From Closterium sp. NIES-65 (lineage: Eukaryota; Streptophyta; Zygnematophyceae; Desmidiales; Closteriaceae), in the NCBI GenBank assembly GCA_948144175.1, contig CANXME010002102.1:124001-188000 (forward strand): a stretch of DNA of 64,000 bases, in the 5' to 3' direction. A model generated the notes under the pieces. That model was not told the DNA's origin. It did not search any database and saw only the letters and a program-made list of their open reading frames with translations. This document shows positions 20,498 to 31,792 of the stretch, piece by piece; within the stretch, counting starts at the first letter, position 1, and the number at the start of each line of letters is the position of its first letter. Position numbers and translations under genes: made by a program.

Positions 20498-21085
20498 ATG
20501 GCCGGAGGATCCGGAGGCCAAGTAAATCTGACGGCCGAAGGGCAAACTAACCTGGCTGCGACAAATGAGGCGACAACCACGAACCGCACTACCGCACTCG
20601 AGCAGTTATTTTCGCGACTATCAACTATGGAGAAAGATCTCCAAGAACTGCGCAAAGGCGATGCGAGAACATCTTCCCAACTAGTTCAACTTGGACAACC
20701 GGCTGCGAAAAGCCGTGATACCGCCGCGCACACCTTCTCCCTCGACACAGACAAATCAACAACTACTGCCCCCCGTCCAAGTGATGAAGACATCAACTCT
20801 GCGCAAGCACGCCGCTTTTGATGGCAAGGACTTCTATACATGGAGTTTCGAGCTTGAGCTCCTCCTACAGACAGCGCAGATCTACCATTTCTTCGATGGC
20901 TCCTACCCTAAACTGGTGGAAGAAACCGACGACGCCAGGGTTCAGTACTATAGCGAGTCCCTCATGGCATATAGTGTGCTGCTACGAAACATGACGCCTG
21001 CGGAACAACTCAGCATTCGCTCCTACAAAGAGAGCGCCGCTCCAGCCTTGGAAGCCTGGAAGCATCTCGTTGAGGAAGGAGAAAA
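20498..21085 (+). pseudogene. gag: Copia-I gag, N-terminal part
   Basis: Begins MAGGSGGQVNLTAEG, then a heptad-like helical stretch (ALEQLFSRLSTMEKDLQEL). A capsid-type segment with FDGKDFYTWSFELELLL and MAYSVLLRNMTPAEQ follows, as in UBN2-type copia Gag. It lacks the MATPSV start and the poly-Gly tract of the other copias, so it is a separate lineage. It ends abruptly where the inverted RT fragment starts. Confidence 0.65.
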
Positions 21086-21297
21086 CCCAAGAGCCGCAAG
21101 TGTCGTCCTCAGTGTGTCGTGCCACTCTGGGGGCGGCTCGCGGAGACCGTAGACTGGTCGCCGTAGGCTCCACTGGGTACCCGCGGGAAACAACTCAGTG
21201 AAGCCCTGTGGATGGCGCAGCCAGATGGCCTCGTGAAGGCTACCCTACAAGAAAGCTGTCGAGAAGTTGAGGGAGTGTAGCTCGTAGCCACGCCAAG
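21086..21297 (-). pseudogene. Inverted RT fragment inside the composite
   Basis: About 212 bp on the minus strand match the RT block between LHEEIWLRRPPGF and EWHDTLRTTLAALGF of the other copias. A plus-strand version of the same block also occurs at about 21690-21860, so the piece is a second, inverted copy. Confidence 0.75.
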
Positions 21298-22866
21298 TTG
21301 CTCGCCCCTGAGGGAGACCCCGACGCCCTTCACATACCAACTCCTCGCACTTACGCTGAGGCACTGTCAGGGCCTTGGGCCTCTCAGTGGAGAGCTGCCA
21401 TGGACTCAGAGATGGTCTCCTACAGATCCACAGGCACTTACGTCGACGAGGTTCCCCCCTCTGGGGCGAACGTAGTCGATGGCATGTGGATCTTTAGGGT
21501 GAAGCGGCCACCAAGATCTCCTCTGGTCTTTAAGGCGCGCTATGTGGCTAGAGGTTTCAGTCAGCGCGAGGGAGTTGACTTCTTTCAGAACTTCGCGCCT
21601 ACCCCGATGATGACCGCTCTTCAGGTGTTACTGCACGTAGCAGCACAGAGAGACTACGAGTTACACTTTCTCGACTTCTCTACTGCTTTCTTTCAGGGTA
21701 GCCTTCACGAGGAGGTCTAGCTGCGTCGTCCCTTTACCTTCACTAGCACTTTCCCTCTTGGGACCCAGTGGAGGCTGAGGTGACCGGTCTACGGTCTCCG
21801 TCAGGCTCCTCGTGAGTGGCACGACACCCTTCGTTCTACCCTGTCTGACCTCGGTTTCCAGCCGTCTTCTGCCGACCCGTCGCTGTTTGTTCGGCGTGGC
21901 TACACACCCTTCTTTGTACTGGTCCACGTCGACGACCTGGTTTTCGCCACTGCTGACAAGGTTGCTTTGGCTGACGTGAAGCGCGAACTACAAAAGAGAC
22001 ACACGTGCACTGACCTTGGTGAGCTGCGCCACTACTTTGGCCTGCAGATCACCAGGGACAGAGCCGCTCGCACCATTACCCTATCGCAGTTACACATGGT
22101 GCAGCAGATCATTCAGCAAGTTCGAGCTTCAGCACTCTTTAGTACAGCGCGCACCTCTTGATGTTGACCACAGACTCACTGAACCCTTCCTTGACGAGCC
22201 ATCTGAGCCTAGTGGTCCTTACGCAGAGCTTGTGGGCTGCCTCGTGTACCTGATGACTTGTACTCGCCCAGACCTCGCCTTCCCTCTCATCATACTTGCT
22301 CGCTTTGTTGCGTCAGGGAGACACCGTCCAGTTCACTGGACAGTTGCTGTGAGGGTGTCGAAGTACCTAGCGACGACATCAGGCGTGGGGCTGGTTCTTG
22401 GAGGGCAGCAATCTGCCTCACGTACCTGATGGCTCTTCTTATGCTGACGACGCCGAGACTCACAGGTCTACTCAGGGGTACTGCTTCAGCCTGGGCTCTG
22501 GAGCTGTTTCGTGGAGGTCCACGCTTTCCTCTTCGGTCTCGACCTCTACCACTGAGGCTGAGATCTACGCTGGAGCCATGGCTGCACAGGAGCTGCGTTG
22601 GTTGACCTTCTTGCTCATCGACCTTGGTGAGCGGCCGAGCTCTGCACCGACCTTGTTTACTGACAACAAGGCGTCGATTATCCTCTGTCGAGAGCCGCGA
22701 CTGGAGAGCAGAGTGAAGCACATTAACGTCAGGTACTTTCTTCTACGAGAATTGCAGAGGTGTGGACAGGCTCGCTTCGACTTTGTGGAGTCCGGGGCCA
22801 ACACTGCGGACATCTTCACCAAGGCACTTCCGCCTTGTGGCCACCAAAGGTGTTGTGTGCAGGGCT
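21298..22866 (+). pseudogene. pol: Copia-I/H reverse transcriptase and RNase H
   Basis: RVT_2 with LAPEGDPDALHIPTPRTY, TYVDEVPPSGANVVDGMW, ARYVARGFSQREG, VLVHVDDLVFATAD and LGELRHYFGLQITRD. RNase H has STQGYCFSLGSGAVSW, TTEAEIYAGAMAAQEL and ANTADIFTKALPP. It is more divergent from A-D than they are from each other, and carries several breaks. Enzymatic role as in the other copia copies. The 3' end stops at the KALPPCGHQR block with no recognisable tail. Confidence 0.85.
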
Positions 22867-22868
22867 GA

Positions 22869-23699
22869 TTTTATCAGGGTAAATGTCCTGACTTCAGGGT
22901 GATTTCAGACTTGTCACTTTCTGGTCCCTGAGAAATCAGGTTTTTCGCATTTTGGTCCATGATCCATTCAGAGTATCGCTTTAGCGGACCCTGAAATTTT
23001 GTGTACCCTCTTAGTGTAGTGTTTTCACGGACCCTGTCAATACAGAGTACGCAGCCTGTGGACCCTGGATGCGATTTTATCGGGACGAAGTTTCTCAGAA
23101 GTTTCCTCCTGATAACCCCGCCTTCGGATTGATTGCAATAACCCCCACGTGCGTGATCCCCCTCCCCCCCACCCCTCGCTTTATCGGGACGAAGTTTCTT
23201 CGAATTTTTGTTCCCAAACACCCACCATCGAGATCGGGCGAGTCTGTAATGTCGGATCTAGTTTGCTGTTATTGATCGAAATAGTTGTGCTCTGACACAA
23301 CGCCAGTCACATTGCGAGTCACAGCGCCAGTCATATCGCTACAGTGCTAGTCACATCCCCAATCACATCGCAAGTCACAGCGCTAGTCCCAACGCCCTAC
23401 ATAGTCACCCTTGCGACACCAACAGCAGGTTGTTGTTTTTCTGAATAATGTGTCTTCAAGGTTTTTTGTTTGTTTGTTGGGTTGCGAAGCAACCTAATAC
23501 GATCGATTTGGCCTGTTTTTTTTTCACATTTTATATTTATTTGAAATAAAATGTGAAAAAAGAAACCGGATGCACTATTCATTGTAAGAGGTCCTGACTA
23601 GTTCAATTATATTATGGTGGTAATTTTTTTTTTGGACAACTATGTAGTTTCTGTGATTTATTATGTTGTGATTTACCACCGGATAATATGCACACACCG
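22869..23699. other. AT-rich non-coding interval with short repeats
   Basis: It holds a 20-base direct repeat (TTTATCGGGACGAAGTTTCT near 23076 and 23182). A run of about eight AGTCACATCGC-like 12-base units lies at about 23290-23400. GGTTGC-GAA-GCAACC is a small hairpin near 23490, and CACATTTTAT...ATAAAATGTG a larger inverted repeat near 23524-23564. I see no gene. It ends with ACACACCG, the left duplication of the MITE. Confidence 0.5.
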
Positions 23700-24236
23700 C
23701 AGGCCCTCAGATTGGTTTGAGGGTATGCTGATGGATCAGCGTGCCCCGGCCAACGAGGTGTCCAAATCAGCGCTCACGGTTTTTTTTATACTGATTTCGC
23801 CAGTGTTAAAGTCATAAGTAAACTGAACCAACAGTGTAATAACAAAAAACTATAGCTGAAACCCCTGAACAATGTGTGTGTTGTTGTTGCTGTGATAGGT
23901 TCCAGCGAGGCTAAACACCTAAACACTTCGGCGCGCACCTGATATCTGTGTAGTGCATGCTAAAAAATGCCAAATGTGTTGGTGGGGTCTCAGGAATCAC
24001 GGGAAGGTACAGATTGTACACGCGTACCCTATACTGATTCAGTGTGACTCACGTCACTATACTGATTCGTCAGTGTTACTTGTACAGAAACACGCAAAAT
24101 GGTCAGTGTGACAAGGTAGATTATACTGAAATTTCAGTGCAAAATTGAAGCATATGCTGAATTTTCAGGGAAAACGAAATTCACAGCTACAAAATCAGCG
24201 TAATCAGCGTGTTTTACGCTGATATCTGAGGGCCTG
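23700..24236. mobile_element. Non-autonomous hAT-type DNA transposon (MITE), 537 bp
   Basis: Perfect 13-bp terminal inverted repeats CAGGCCCTCAGAT (23700-23712) and ATCTGAGGGCCTG (24224-24236). The 8-bp duplication ACACACCG stands on both sides (23692-23699 and 24237-24244). An 8-bp duplication with CAGG-type ends is the hAT signature. The interior is AT-rich with repeated TATACTGATT-like motifs and codes no transposase, so it would depend on an enzyme from elsewhere. Confidence 0.87.
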
Positions 24237-24244
24237 ACACACCG

Positions 24245-25707
24245 GTAAGATGAAGAGATGAATATAATGATTGGTGAATGCAGATGAATATAACGATATT
24301 ATATGAAATATGATATATGAAGTAAGAATATGACATGATAAATAAATGCCTTGCACTAAATATAGAAATGATTATTACGGACAATCAATGATGCATATTT
24401 ATGATGATGTAAATGCGTGAAAGCTAACGACCCAAAAACTATGCTACCGCATCCCCTGCCTAGCATGGGGGGGAGCTAATAGCATAGTCTTTGAACAATC
24501 AGCAGTCACATGAAACAACACAATCTGTGAATTCTCAAGAGATGGTCAAATTTATCATCTCCAGTTCAAGTGGGCTCCCGACGGGCGCGCCAATGAACCT
24601 TCTGATGAAATGATAGACCCGATTCATCTTTTTAAAACCCACAGACATGCATTGTTATTGCAATGCATATGCATGCACATACACTTAGACACAACGCGCA
24701 CACACGCACACACACAAATACAAACACATGCGCACAGCATCATACACACTAACAGAAACAAAAAAGCTCAGTGCACAAACAGTAAAAACAAAAACATATA
24801 CAAACGAAAATATTTAATAGAAAAAAAGTCCGTACAAGTCACCACTAGTCACTTTTCAGCTCCAACATATACTTGAATGAAACAGCAATAACCTGAAAAG
24901 TACAAAATAGGGAAAAACAGAGGGGGGGAAGGGAACATAGTATTCTAGCAGATTGATATTATGAAATAAAGAATGTCTGACGTACGCGCAACCTGGTGAA
25001 CAAAGAAAGCAAGCATCACAGAACGAAGAAAGGAACGAGTAGAAGTGGTGAAGAGCGAATAAGGTGAAAGAAACTAAACCGAAAGGAAGAAGCAGAGAAA
25101 TCAAGAGAGGAAGCGAAACAAGGGTATGACAAGGTAGACGTCAACAAGAAGAAAAAATAATCTTTATTAAAAAAAAAAAGAATTGAAGCAAAAAACAGAA
25201 TAAGAAAATAAAAGCAGAAAATAGAAGCAGCGGAAGGAAAGAAAATATGGAGATAAGTACTGCAAAAACAAGTAGGTAGGAATCAGAGAATGAGAACAGT
25301 GGTGATAAAATAGAGAAAGGGAAGGCTAGATAGAACGAAAGGCAGGAGGAAGGCTGGAAGAGTAAACAACCGATGAATGGAGGAAAGAAGGCGGGGAGAG
25401 AAAAAATCAAACATGGAAGGTCTAGAGAAACCAGAGTTTGTAAACAGATAGCTAGTTTATTCACGAATATTCTCGCCGTCTCATGCTCTGTTGGCAATAC
25501 CGAGAAATCACTGCCCTTAATACGATTAAGGATGAGCTAAGTATGAGCTAAAAAAGGATGAGAAAAAAGAAATGAAGGTTCAAGATAGAGATTAAAACGG
25601 TAAAGAAATACGGTCGAAGGAGAGGGGAAAGAAAAAGGTAGAGAAATCTTGAATATCAGAGAGTGAGAGGAAGAGGGAGAGAGATGAACGGGTGAGAGCG
25701 GCGGACG
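24245..25707. other. AT-rich, purine-biased host-like interval
   Basis: AT-rich text with GAATATAA repeats (24250-24350) and a CA-rich microsatellite (about 24690-24740). From about 24880 to 25707 the plus strand is strongly A+G. The sequence resumes after Copia-B at 33916. Frames on the minus strand here are Phe/Ser/Leu-rich by composition only. I see no gene. Confidence 0.5.
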
Positions 25708-25712
25708 GGCGA

Positions 25713-25844
25713 TGAGAAAACTGAAACGAGAATGGGATGAACTATGAATGAAGTGGGTACAAGTACTAACCCTAATTGGGTTGTACCCCTTATGGGATAC
25801 CCCACTACAGCCTACACAAAAGCATAAGCCATAATGTTCTGACA
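25713..25844 (-). repeat. Copia-B 3' LTR (132 bp)
   Basis: TGTCAGAACA to GTTTTCTCA on the minus strand. It nearly matches the 5' LTR. Confidence 0.92.
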
Positions 25845-26055
25845 CACCCCCATAGGCAAAGTGGGGGAGAACAGGGGGTCACAAGACCAGTCAAGCAAAG
25901 CAAAACAAAGCAAAGCTCAGGGTGGATCACAAAGTCACCACACATTCCGAGCACAAGTACAAGGCCACAAGGCCAGTTCACATGCAGGAGTACATATATA
26001 TATAAGGCTAGACAAGCAAGAGCAGGCATATATATATGCAACAGTACAAGCAAGG
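25845..26055 (-). other. Copia-B 3' tail and polypurine tract
   Basis: On the minus strand the pol end is followed by a TATATATA run, then GAGCTTTGCTTTG and GACTGGTCTTGTGACC. The tract CCCCCACTTTGCCTATGGGGGTG ends directly at the LTR. The block is conserved in B, C, D and F. Confidence 0.75.
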
Positions 26056-27620
26056 TCAAGAGGTGAGCAAGTGAGGCAAGACAGGGACAAGACCCAACTG
26101 AGTGCAGAAGCGCTGATGATCACAAGGCGGAAGTGCCTTGGTGAAAACATCAGCAGTGTTGGCCTCAGAGGCCACGTACGCAAGCCGCAACTGTCCACGC
26201 TGCTGTAGCTCACGAGCAAGGAAGTAGCGGAGAGCAATGTGCTTTGTTCTGTGCTCCAGTCGCTGCTCGCGACACAAGACCAGCATGGCTTTGTTGTCTA
26301 CGTACAGCACTAGAGGAGAACGAGGCGGCTCTCCGAGGTCAGTCAGCAGGTAGGTGAGCCAGCGAAGCTCCTGTGCAACCATGGCCCCAGCGTAGATCTC
26401 AGCCTCACAACTGGAGCCGAGAACAGAAGACGAGCGGGTAGCCCGCCACGAGACAGAGCCGGAACCAAGGCTGAAGGTGTAACCCTGTGACGACCGCTGC
26501 GTAGCCTGGTCGTCAGCCCAAGAAGCGTCTGCGTGCCCAGTGAGGACCACTGGACTGCGCCCTCCAAGCACTAGCCCCGTGCCCGACGTACTGCACAAGT
26601 AGCGCAACACCCTCTTCGCTGCAGCCATGTGCTCTGGTCGGTGTCTCCCAGGAGCAACATAGCGTGCGAGAATGCCAAGAGGGTATGCAAGGTCAGGTCG
26701 AGTGCAGGTCATCAGGTACATGAGGCAACCAACAAGCTCTGGATACGGGCCACTCGACTCTACGGACTCATCCGAAGGCAGAGCTGAGAGCGAGTGGCGA
26801 GAAGGCAGAGGAGTGGCCTGAGACGAGGAGTACGTGAAGCCGAAGCACTGAAGGACCTGCTGCACCATGTGTGACTGAGTCACGGTAATGGTGCGGCGTG
26901 CTCTGTCCCGGGTGATCTGCAAGCCAAGGTAGCTGCGCAGTTCACCCAGGTCAGTGCACGTGTGTCTCTTCTGCAGCTCGGACATCACGTAGGCGAGTCC
27001 AGCAGTGTCAGCTGTGGCAAAGACCAAGTCGTCGACGTACACAAGGATGTAGAACGGGGGCAGAGAGGTGTCGGTGCGTAGAAACAGCGACGGGTCGGCA
27101 GTAGAAGGAGCAAACCCAAGAGCCGCAAGTGTAGTCCTCAGTGTGTCGTGCCACTCACGTGGCGCCTGGCGGAGACCGTAAACTGGACGCCGGAGGCTCC
27201 ACTGGGTACCAGGAGGGAACGACCCAGTGAAGCCAGGTGGGCGGCGTAGCCAGATCTCCTCGTGCAGGCTGCCCTGCAAGAAAGCTGTGCTGAAGTCGAG
27301 AGAGTGCAGCTCGTAGTCACAGTGAGCAGCAACGTGCAGCAGTACCAGAAGAGTGGTCATCTTCGGGGTGGGAGAGAAGGTCTGAAAGTAGTCAACTCCC
27401 TGCTGCTGACTGAAGCCACGAGCCACGTAACGTGCCTTGAAGACAGGCGGAGAACCCGGCGGCCGCTTCACTCTGAAGATCCACATGCCACTGACGATGT
27501 TCGCCCCAGGCTGGGGAACCTCGTCAACGTAGGTGCCTGTGGACTTCCAGGAAGCCATCTCTGTGTCCATAGCTGCCCGCCACTGAGAGGAGTAGGGACC
27601 CTCAATCGCCTCCGCGTAGG
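26056..27620 (-). pseudogene. pol: Copia-B reverse transcriptase and RNase H
   Basis: RVT_2 (about 26560-27620) with SYAEAIEGPYSSQW, TYVDEVPQPGANIVSGMW, KARYVARGFSQQQG, LDFSTAFLQGSLHEEIW, YGLRQAPREWHDTL and FYILVYVDDLVFATAD. RNase H (26056-26560) has GHADASWADDQATQRSSQGY, LGSSCEAEIYAGAM, LYVDNKAM and ANTADVFTKALPPCDHQ. The frame is open from the linker to the LLTS end. It is labelled as a pseudogene because the element as a whole is interrupted upstream. Confidence 0.92.
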
Positions 27621-28679
27621 AGCGCGGAGTCGGGATGTCAAGTGCATCCGGGTCTCCCTCAGGGGTAAGCAGTACGGACACGAGATGAGGTGAAGCAGCG
27701 GCCAAGCACTGGAAATCCTCCTGCCTGTCCTCAAGGACGTCCGTGCCAAGGGCACACTCACCCCCGACGAACGGAGGACAGACAGACTCAGACTCAGCGA
27801 CAAGACTAGCAGCGTAGTCTAGGCGACAGCGAGCAGCAAAGTCGACGAGCTCAGCAACTAGGGCAAACCCAGCAGTGGACTCGAAAGAAGGGTCAGTGAC
27901 GACAGTAGCCAGGAGACGCGTGACAGTAGGACTGGCAGCATGAAGAGAGTCCGACTCAGGGTCGACAAGCACAGGAAGAGAGGACTCAGGAGGAAAAGGC
28001 AAAGGGGCACGCAGAGGAGCATTGGACGGACGCAGAGACATCCGGTGCGTGCCAGGGACAGAATTAGGACGCTGACGCGAACCACGACCACTAGCGCGAG
28101 CAGGACGGACAAGCGACGTAGGGCGAGACGCAGGCTCACGACGCTCAGCAAGACCTCCAGTAGGACCAGTGTAGGGAGAAGGAGCAGGCAAAGGGGAGGT
28201 AGGCTGCAACTGTAACTGTGACAGGACAGGCTGTAGACACTCTAAGGGAGGAGGAGGACCAGTAGAAGGTGGAAGACCAAGAACCTGCTGCAGGAGTGGA
28301 ACGAAGTACGCTCGAGGCCCTGTGGCGACGCCAGACACAGCAGGGACAGCACCACTACCCCCAGCAGGAGCACCCGCTCAAGCATCACCTCCAGTAGCTC
28401 CAGAACCTCCAGCAGCACCAGGAGTACCCCCAGCAGGACCGCTAGCGGTAGTCTCAGTGCCAACACCCTCAGTAGCACCAGCTCCAGTCGAACCCGCAGG
28501 CCCAGCAGCTCCAGTACTCCCAGTACGAGCACCTCCGTGACTCGCGACAACAGCACCCTCAGTAGCCGAAGAACCTCCAGCACCAGCAGCACGGCTCCAG
28601 CGCCGGGCAAACCACTCGCGCAGCTCCTGTGGAGAGAGTGGCTCCCGCAGAGACGAAGCAACCGGAGAACCTCCAGGCG

Positions 28680-28900
28680 TAGCACCTCCAAGCTCAGCAC
28701 CCCTAGGCTCAGCACCCCCAGGTGTAGCACTCCCAGGCACAGCACCCCTAGGCGTAGCACCCCCAGGCACAGCACCCCCACGCTCAGGACCCCCAGGCTC
28801 AGCACCCCCAGGCTCAGCACCCCCAGGCTCACCACTCCCAGGCTCAGCACCCCCAGGCTCAGCACCCCCAGTCTCAGCACCTCCAGGCTCAGTACCCTCA
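28680..28900 (-). repeat. Linker minisatellite of Copia-B
   Basis: Tandem 15-base GGTGCTGAGCCTGGG-type units coding GGAEPGGAEP. It is followed towards RT by a Gly/Ala/Thr-rich stretch (about 28340-28600). Confidence 0.82.
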
Positions 28901-28989
28901 GCAGCACAAGAGTCACCAGTAACCTCGACAGGCTCGACTGCATCTACCTGGGACACACCTGAAGGGGCAGGACCCTGAGGGGGGAGGGG

Positions 28990-30653
28990 GTCTACCGGGG
29001 GGGGGACCTAGCACAAGGAAGAGCGGGGGGGAGGGGGGGGGGGAGGGACGGAGTGCGGTAGGGGAAGAGGCGGTAGTAGGGGACCGACTCGTCAAACGTG
29101 ACGTCCTGGGAGGACAGAACACGGCGAGAGGTGGGGTGGTAGAATTGCCACCCAGGCGCGTCAGGGGGGAACCCCAGGAAGACGCAAGGAGCAGCACGAG
29201 GGGACAGCTTGTCCGCAGACAAGTCGCGGACAAACGCCCAAGATCCCCAGACCCGGAACGCCGACGCATCGCCAACCTTCCCCGTCCACAGCAAGGCTGG
29301 GGAGGTCTCCGGCCTGGAGACCCTGGGGTGTAGGTTGATCTGATGCGCCGCGTACCTCACCGCAAACGGCCACAGAAAATGGGGAGCAGCCGCATGCATC
29401 ATAGACGTACGAGCGACGTCCATGACCATGCCAATGCGGCGCTCAGCAATCCCATTTTGCTGGGGGGAGTCCGGAAGCGTGAAGGTCTGGTGGATGCCTC
29501 GTGCGTGACAGTAGGCTCTCAGAAGGCCAGAGGAAAACTCTCTGCCTCTGTCCGAGTGCAGACGCAGAACAGGAAAGTCAGAGCCAAAGCTCTGCCTGAG
29601 CTGGAGACGAGCTGCGCGGATCCAGTCGATCAGCACCTCAGTGACATCACCCTTGCTGCGCAAGGGGAAGATCGCGGTGTAACGCGAGTAGTCGTCAACA
29701 ACGAGCAGGAAGTAGCGCTCGTGACCCTGTCCACGGACGCGGGCTGGGCCCCACACGTCCATGTGAAGCGTCTGCAGCGGGGCCTCTGTCGGAGGAAACT
29801 GGGAGGAGTGAGGGGCAGCCCGCTAGCGCCCCTCGACACAGGGGACACAGGTAGGGCCAGGGCCCTGAGGAAGGGGAGGGAGGGACCGGGGGAGACCAGA
29901 AACAAGAAGACGGGAGGCCATGCCTCTGAGCCGAAGCAGAGAGGGGTGACCAAGGCGGTGGTGCTAGAGGAGAGTCTCGTGAGACAGGAGACGACACGAA
30001 CAGGGGGCAGACTCAGGACCAGACCTAGACGCTGCAGCAAACACCTGACCCGACGCAGCTACCTGACCAGATTCAGCAACTGGAGGAGACGCAGTGGTCA
30101 GTGTGTACAGGCTCGACCCCGGCTGACGGGTAAACGTAGCCAGGTGTCGGCCTGTGCTAGCCTCTGCGGAGTGCGTCATCCGCTGACGCGCAAGAGTGAA
30201 CTGGTGTACTCCCCCATCCTGTAGGTCAGCACCACTCACCAGGTTCGTAGAGAACGAGGGGAGGTAGAGACCAGATAGGGTGCCAGAGGGAGCCGCCGGA
30301 CACGGGAGGACTGTGGAGAAGTGAGACAGGACAGGACCCCCAGAGGGGTCAGCCATAGACATCGCAACCGGCCGACTAAGCGGCGTGAGTGTGGTGCGGT
30401 TCCGAAAGAAGGAGCGAGAAGCCCCAGAGTCAAGGGTGAAGGTGAGGGAGGCCGAAGCCGACGCAGTACCTGAGAGCGCAGACTCACCAGTATCTGAGGA
30501 CGCAGACGCACTAGCACCTAGAGCAGCAGCGTCGCAAGCACCTAGGGCAGCAGCCTCACCTGTACCTAGAGCAGCAGTCTCAATGCCCGGATCGGGCGGG
30601 AAACACCGGTAACAGTCAGCCTCATCACTAATAGACACAGCATACATGGCAGA
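28990..30653 (-). pseudogene. pol: Copia-B protease and integrase region
   Basis: MYAVSISDEADCYRCFPPDPGI opens the segment and TLDSGASRSFF marks the protease (near 30420). GAG-pre-integrase precedes the integrase core, which has HMDVWGPARV, VVDDYSRYT, LHSDRGREFSS and QQNGIAERRIGM. The C-terminal block FLGFPPDAPGWQFYHPTSRRVL follows (about 29100-29200). All family-defining motifs are present. It processes the polyprotein and joins cDNA to the target, here with a 5-bp stagger. Confidence 0.9.
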
Positions 30654-31787
30654 TGCGGAGAAAACTACTACAACGGGAGCTTAGAGTACTGGCTAGGCAC
30701 GTGTGCTCGTGTGATGTCTGCATTCGTTGGTCCTTAGACGTTTTCCTAGTGCTCACACTGCTTGCTAGTTCACGGGGCAATTTTGGCAAGAGTTTCACTA
30801 GAGAAAGTTGTCAATGATGGTACAATGAAGTTGGCAATGCAAGACTACATCAGAGCTAGCATTCAGGTTGGTCGACTGCCAGCACAGCATGGTCGACCGC
30901 GTTCCAGCACGACTTGGTCGACCACGCTACAGCAGTGCAAAGTCGACAGCTTGCCAACGCTGCAGGTTGACGGTGTGCCAGCATTGCTCACGCAGGACAG
31001 AAGTGCACCCGCTTTGCAGGTGCGCGCAGATGATTGGCATGCAAAGTCTCGTCACCTGCACAGCGCACACACCACGTCAACCTCGGGCTAGCGACTGCCT
31101 CTGATCCGCCACGACGACCTCGGGATACCACCATGGAGGTCGGTCTCGCCAACTTCGCCTGGGTGACCGTCGCACTCCTTCGCAGAAACTCGTCACCCAG
31201 GTATCCTGGTCGACCGGGCAACTATGTCGACCAGCTGCTCCTGTATGTGCTCGTCGACCTCCCAAGTCGACAACCACACCAGGTCAACCTCACCAGGTCG
31301 ACCACTCCTCCGGTCGACCAGATCCAGGTCGACGTCACTCCTGGTCGACCAGTGCAGTTGTCAGCTACCCAAGTCGGCGTCACCAGGTCGACGCCCCTTC
31401 TACGTCGGCGCCGACTTCCAGACTGACCTCTTGAAGTTGGCGACCTCCCAAGTCGGCGACCTTGCAAGTCGGCGCCGACTTGCAAAGTCGGTGACCTTGC
31501 AAGTCGGTGACCTTGCAAGTCGGTGACCTTGCAAGTCGGTGACCTTGCAAGTCGGCGCCGACTTCCAGGTCGACGTGCCACATCGCCGACCACCAGTTGA
31601 AGTCGGCCGCTGGCTTCCCAAGTCGGCGGTATTGCAGTGGCGCCGTGCAAGTCGACCAACCCCGTCGACCAGCTCGTCCAAGTCGGCGTCGCCCACTGCT
31701 GCAAGTCGGCTGTACCTTCCGTACACCCCACCACGAAGTCGGCTCCGCCCAAGCGTGGACGGGGCCAACACACAACTCCCGTTGACA
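30654..31787. mobile_element. Unclassified LTR-like insert (1134 bp) in Copia-B
   Basis: Bounded by GCAGA on both sides (30649-30653 and 31788-31792), with TG...CA ends (TGCGGAGAAAAC ... CCGTTGACA). The borders are confirmed by the other copias, which run straight through here. The interior is dense in GTCGAC/AGGTCGAC motifs, with a GTGACCTTGCAAGTCG unit in tandem (about 31440-31560). No PBS or retro-gene is visible. It is best read as a large solo LTR or a non-autonomous relative. CAACGGGAG near the left end and CTCCCGTTG near the right are inverted copies. Confidence 0.6.
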
Positions 31788-31792
31788 GCAGA

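Larger units (their letters stand above)
20205..22868 (+). mobile_element. Scrambled copia composite (Copia-I)
   Basis: A probable 5' LTR end (TATA-like CTTATATACACC near 20260, terminus TTGTAACA), a PBS and a Gag of a different copia lineage lead in. They run straight into an inverted RT fragment and then a plus-strand RT-RNase H. No 3' LTR was found. It is clearly a rearranged, much-decayed fossil, older than Copia-B, D and F. The left edge is a guess. Confidence 0.65.

Noticed and set aside
22869-23290. 3' LTR for the Copia-I composite
   Set aside because: I could not find the TTTGGGATTGTAACA end or TATA region of its 5' LTR again in this interval.
23520-23570. AT-rich inverted repeat as a terminator or MITE
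   Set aside because: No target duplication or terminal motif around it; likely simple AT palindrome.
25141-25500. Phe/Leu/Ser-rich minus-strand frame resembling a membrane protein
   Set aside because: Expected from a purine-rich opposite strand; no start context, no homology I recognise.
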